Part shown: piece by piece, positions 61,641 through 64,000 of the stretch
Layout: every line of letters begins with the position of its first letter
Position numbering within the stretch: the stretch's first letter is position 1
Assembly (NCBI RefSeq): GCF_026248825.1
Contig: NZ_CP110973.1
Span: forward strand, 4,919,501 to 4,983,500
Direction of reading: 5' to 3'
Source of the DNA: Larkinella insperata
GTDB taxonomy: Bacteria; Bacteroidota; Bacteroidia; Cytophagales; Spirosomataceae
DNA length: 64,000 bases
Notes under the pieces: model-generated
What the model saw: the letters and a program-made list of their open reading frames with translations, nothing else
Database searches by the model: none
Told to the model about the DNA's origin: nothing
Program-made: the position numbers and the translations under genes

Positions 61641-62580
61641 TGACAAGTACGTCAGTTGTCAACCGATGTTTGCAATATTGTGTTGACGTAATTTTGATAA
61701 GTATTTATATAAGGCTTACTATTGGGATTATCTTTAAGTTTAGTGCTTAAAATATCCGCACAGTAAGTTGAGTGCATTGTAGATATAAGCAGTCGTTAGT
61801 CAAGTTGTTGGTCGCTTCTCTTAGGTGTGTTTTCTTGCGACACGGATCATATATCATTGCGAAGTTTGAGTCCAAATTAACAAGGGTAAGGGCAGGAAAA
61901 AAATCATAATATTTGCCATTTTGTCTCATGAATATTGCTAATAAAAGATGATTATTTTGCCGTTAGATACATAATTTCATGATTAGTTGCTTTTCATAAT
62001 TTTAAATTTATTGTCTGTCATGGCTATCTCAATATCATTCAAATTTTATTTCGGCCATGTTGTAATCAATGGGCCTGTTTATTATCGGAGTTGGGGTATA
62101 AAGCTGTTTAATAGAGTTGTGCAACAGAGAGACTATTATATGTTGAAATATAGCTGTTTTTTGTAGTTCAGTTACCTTACCCACCTAGTGCAAAGAAAGT
62201 TACTCGAAACCAATTATTTCATCCCTGCGATCCTACTCGGAATCGATTATACTTTAAATTGAGTAGTTAATCATCACTGAAATGGAGTATTCCAGTTGAC
62301 GATTTGTGATAGGTATGCCCAATGGATGAGCCCATCATTTTATAAGCCCACCAATTGATTCAATGTTGCTGTACCCCCTATATATGGAAAAACGCAATTG
62401 CTTTCCAAGGGTAGGTTGGGTAAGTGAAAATTGAAGGACTTTTAATTTCTGTTACTCGTACTTGCTCCTACCAATCGTACCAGTACGAAGAGTGCGAAAG
62501 GTACGAGAAGAAAGAGGTTAATACAGAGTTACTTCAAAATGAAGTGCCGTCGGGTGCTTTTCACACCTCTACAAGTAAAG
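61641..62580. other. Non-coding AT-rich region with nested inverted repeats
   Basis: This 940-bp region lies between the ATPase-nuclease gene and the convergent hydrolase gene. No credible ORF is seen. The only clear structure is the nested repeat at 62455-62507. It may contain the right border of the element or a decayed gene. Confidence 0.55.
62455..62507. repeat. Nested inverted repeats built from CTCGTAC/GTACGAG
   Basis: The outer arms are 62455-62461 (CTCGTAC) and 62501-62507 (GTACGAG). The inner arms, 62475-62480 and 62483-62488 (TCGTAC-CA-GTACGA), are separated by 2 bp. The inner pair is a near-perfect palindrome. It could be a protein-binding site or a recombination-related site. Confidence 0.5.
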
Positions 62581-63453
62581 CTAGGCTGATTGAATGGCTT
62601 TGTAAATCGTCAGTGCGACATCAGGATCGTCCAAATAACCTGCAATCCCATGTCGATTATCGGTGTGGTTATTCACCCTTGTATTATTTATAATCGTTGG
62701 CGTAACTGGAAAGTTAGACTCATCGAGTGGGTAAAGGGCAACGACATCTCGATCGTCCAATGCGTTGTACCAGCTTTTGACACTAAGAGGAGTAGCTAAA
62801 GGACTGTCCAGCTGTCTTTTAATGGCTTTTATCGCTAATGGGGATCCAACAGTCAGGTATAAAAGTATTTTTCTAGTAGAGCTAAGGCTACTTAACACAT
62901 TATAGCCAACAATTGAACCCAATGAATGCCCAATAACCACATAGGGTTCATCTGCAACAAACGCTTTTGCTACAATCGCATCGATAGCTCGTCGTACTGC
63001 TTTGTTAGTCAAGTACACGTATACATCACGGGTAAACCGATCGATAGTACGATCTCCCAAAGGGGTTCTGTCTAAAGCTCGTAGAATTGCTTGTACCCAT
63101 TCCCAGTTAAGAGGTCCCTTTTCTTGGGGAAGACCAGCATAATGAGTCTGGATTTCGGCATCAGATATTCCCTGGTTGACCGCCATCTCGTACAGAATTT
63201 TACCTCGAAATTCAGCCTCGCTGGAATCTGAAGTGTCACCTTTCGTCAAAACGTCCGCTACTAAGGGAGTATCAAATTGATTGATTAGATCAGCCAGCTT
63301 ATCCCCATAAAAGGGGAAAATAATATCTATGTCTTCAGGCAGCGACAATCCCGCTTTGTTTAATCCTCGTAGCAAAGATGCTTTCCATTGGGACTGTAAT
63401 TCGACCCGATCCTTCCCCTGCTGATCCCGGCCATGAATAAAAACTAGCTTCAT
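62581..63453 (-). CDS. Alpha/beta hydrolase-fold protein
   Basis: A 290-residue protein. It begins KLVFIHGRDQQGK (oxyanion-type HG) and has the nucleophile elbow VVIGHSLGSIVGYNVL (GxSxG); a late Asp (DDRDVVALYPL) and His (NRHGIAGYL) can complete the triad. No signal peptide, so cytoplasmic. The gene overlaps the upstream gene by 4 bp (ATGA), so the two are translationally coupled. It could be a lipase/esterase-like effector; the substrate is unknown. Confidence 0.85.
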   Translation of the reverse strand: MKLVFIHGRDQQGKDRVELQSQWKASLLRGLNKAGLSLPEDIDIIFPFYGDKLADLINQFDTPLVADVLTKGDTSDSSEAEFRGKILYEMAVNQGISDAEIQTHYAGLPQEKGPLNWEWVQAILRALDRTPLGDRTIDRFTRDVYVYLTNKAVRRAIDAIVAKAFVADEPYVVIGHSLGSIVGYNVLSSLSSTRKILLYLTVGSPLAIKAIKRQLDSPLATPLSVKSWYNALDDRDVVALYPLDESNFPVTPTIINNTRVNNHTDNRHGIAGYLDDPDVALTIYKAIQSA

Positions 63454-64000
63454 ATAAGTGCTTTAGTATTCATTGCTTTTTGTAATATTGATAGGCCTTC
63501 TTCTGAGAAAGTCGTCCACAAGCCTGGTAGTAGATGACGGCTTGCGGCCAAAATCGCTGGGTTAAGCAAATTCTTATAGGGGTCCATATAAGCCCATCCC
63601 TGCATAAGCATAGGACAGGCAGGAGCAATTGGAGGAAACGTAGACTCTGAGAATGCACCAGCTAAAAGAGCTACATCGAACAGAACCGGTATATTTATAT
63701 TATATTCATCTACGTGAATTTTATCACGCACCATATATTCAAAGACAGAGCGGACTTCCTGCATGAGACCCGACTGGGTGTACGCGTAGGCGGCATAAAG
63801 ACCCAGTGTGGGGTCAATGCTTTTTAATGATCGTAAATACTGAGCCCCTTGGACAGTCATATCATCGGTTAAACGGAAGGAGCCATTGCGAGCTGCTACT
63901 GCTACAAAAGCGCGACGTTTATCCAGATTTCCTTTTACCTCCTGGTATTCATCATACTTGTCGCTGCTTCGGCAGGGTGTGTAGTTTACCGTTACAACAC
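63450..64000 (-). CDS. Unknown protein upstream of the hydrolase, N-terminus beyond the window
   Basis: The frame is open from the right edge (VVTVNYTPCRSSDKYDEYQ...) to the stop at 63450, at least 183 residues. It is mostly helical (YLRSLKSIDPTLGLYAAYAY, MQEVRSVFEYMV) with a C-terminal part rich in Pro and aromatics (FPPIAPACPMLMQGWAYMDP). No family is recognised. The 4-bp overlap with the hydrolase gene indicates that the two work together, perhaps as a small conflict or toxin-like module. The real start lies outside the window. Confidence 0.7.
   Translation of the reverse strand, partial: VVTVNYTPCRSSDKYDEYQEVKGNLDKRRAFVAVAARNGSFRLTDDMTVQGAQYLRSLKSIDPTLGLYAAYAYTQSGLMQEVRSVFEYMVRDKIHVDEYNINIPVLFDVALLAGAFSESTFPPIAPACPMLMQGWAYMDPYKNLLNPAILAASRHLLPGLWTTFSEEGLSILQKAMNTKALI

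Larger units (their letters stand above)
50104..62580. mobile_element. Integrated element at tRNA-Leu (left end supported, right end not found)
   Basis: Starts at the 3' end of tRNA-Leu, where AT content rises and the gene content changes to a serine recombinase, MerR-like regulator, VirE-type ATPase, polymerase-like protein and accessory cargo. No second copy of the tRNA 3' sequence was found by eye through position 64,000, so the right border given is only the end of the clearly AT-rich block and may be wrong. Confidence 0.5.

Noticed and set aside
61747..61929. 60-codon minus-strand open frame in the AT-rich gap
   Set aside because: Short, isolated, no start signal or recognised pattern.
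62424..62693. 89-codon plus-strand open frame across the nested repeats
   Set aside because: It overlaps the hydrolase gene end, has a repeat-derived low-complexity start and no domain.
50104..64000. Direct repeat of the tRNA-Leu 3' end that would mark the right end of the element
   Set aside because: I looked for CTCCCGGTACCA-like and TTCGAGTCCGG-like strings to the end of the window and saw none. The right end is outside the window or the recombinase uses a very short core.
1..64000. CRISPR array, rRNA genes, insertion-sequence transposases or riboswitches
   Set aside because: No regularly spaced repeats, rRNA-like blocks, transposase motifs or recognised riboswitch cores were seen on either strand.

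Overview
The window reads as Bacteroidota, most likely Cytophagales (Spirosoma/Larkinella-like; genus is inference). Evidence: a SusC/SusD pair, a type IX secretion type-B sorting domain, many signal-peptide lipoproteins, a GlnRS-based tRNA-Gln route, weak Shine-Dalgarno signals, and a promoter of the Bacteroidetes form TTTG-N19-TAnnTTTG in front of the tRNA gene.

Positions 1-49,900 are GC-rich chromosome with conserved genes: an M19 dipeptidase (partial) with SusD and SusC; a YdjC/ChbG deacetylase; a T9SS surface protein; a TolB-propeller/amidohydrolase fusion; a Gfo/Idh/MocA x3 + ThuA sugar-oxidation cluster; a TlpA-like thioredoxin; a class A beta-lactamase-like hydrolase; a CPA1 antiporter; an FtsX/MacB-type permease; a CocE-type hydrolase; dps; YihY; glnS with a small partner; a bifunctional-nuclease-family protein; etfA and etfB; a TPR protein; a sugar isomerase; a short alpha-glucan phosphorylase that lacks the usual PLP lysine; a zinc peptidase; purine nucleoside phosphorylase; an HI0933-type flavoprotein; a NUC1 nuclease; an AraC-type regulator; several secreted or outer-membrane proteins; a GT1 glycosyltransferase; a cupin; and a second MacB-like permease. 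Intrinsic terminators with 12-13 bp stems separate many of these units.

At 50,017 there is an intact tRNA-Leu(CAA). From its 3' end rightward the sequence turns AT-rich and its gene content becomes accessory. This looks like an integrated element. It holds a large serine recombinase whose reading frame runs antisense through the whole tRNA, a small overlapping ORF, a MerR-like regulator with its own promoter, a VirE/VapE-type P-loop ATPase, and a protein with motifs resembling those of family-A/T7-like single-subunit polymerases. In that last gene, motif C (IHDS) lies in the -1 frame after a run of seven T followed by TGA, so the gene is either frameshifted or uses -1 slippage. Likely cargo follows: a small unknown protein, a secreted sugar-isomerase-like protein, and a 1067-residue GHKL-ATPase + PD-(D/E)XK nuclease protein of sacsin/NO-VEIN type, which is a strong candidate for anti-phage defence. 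The right edge has an alpha/beta hydrolase translationally coupled to an unknown protein that runs off the window.

The most interesting part is 50,000-64,000: a recombinase-mobilised element that seems to carry its own helicase plus a divergent polymerase, with a standalone ATPase-nuclease. The right end of the element was not found in the window.
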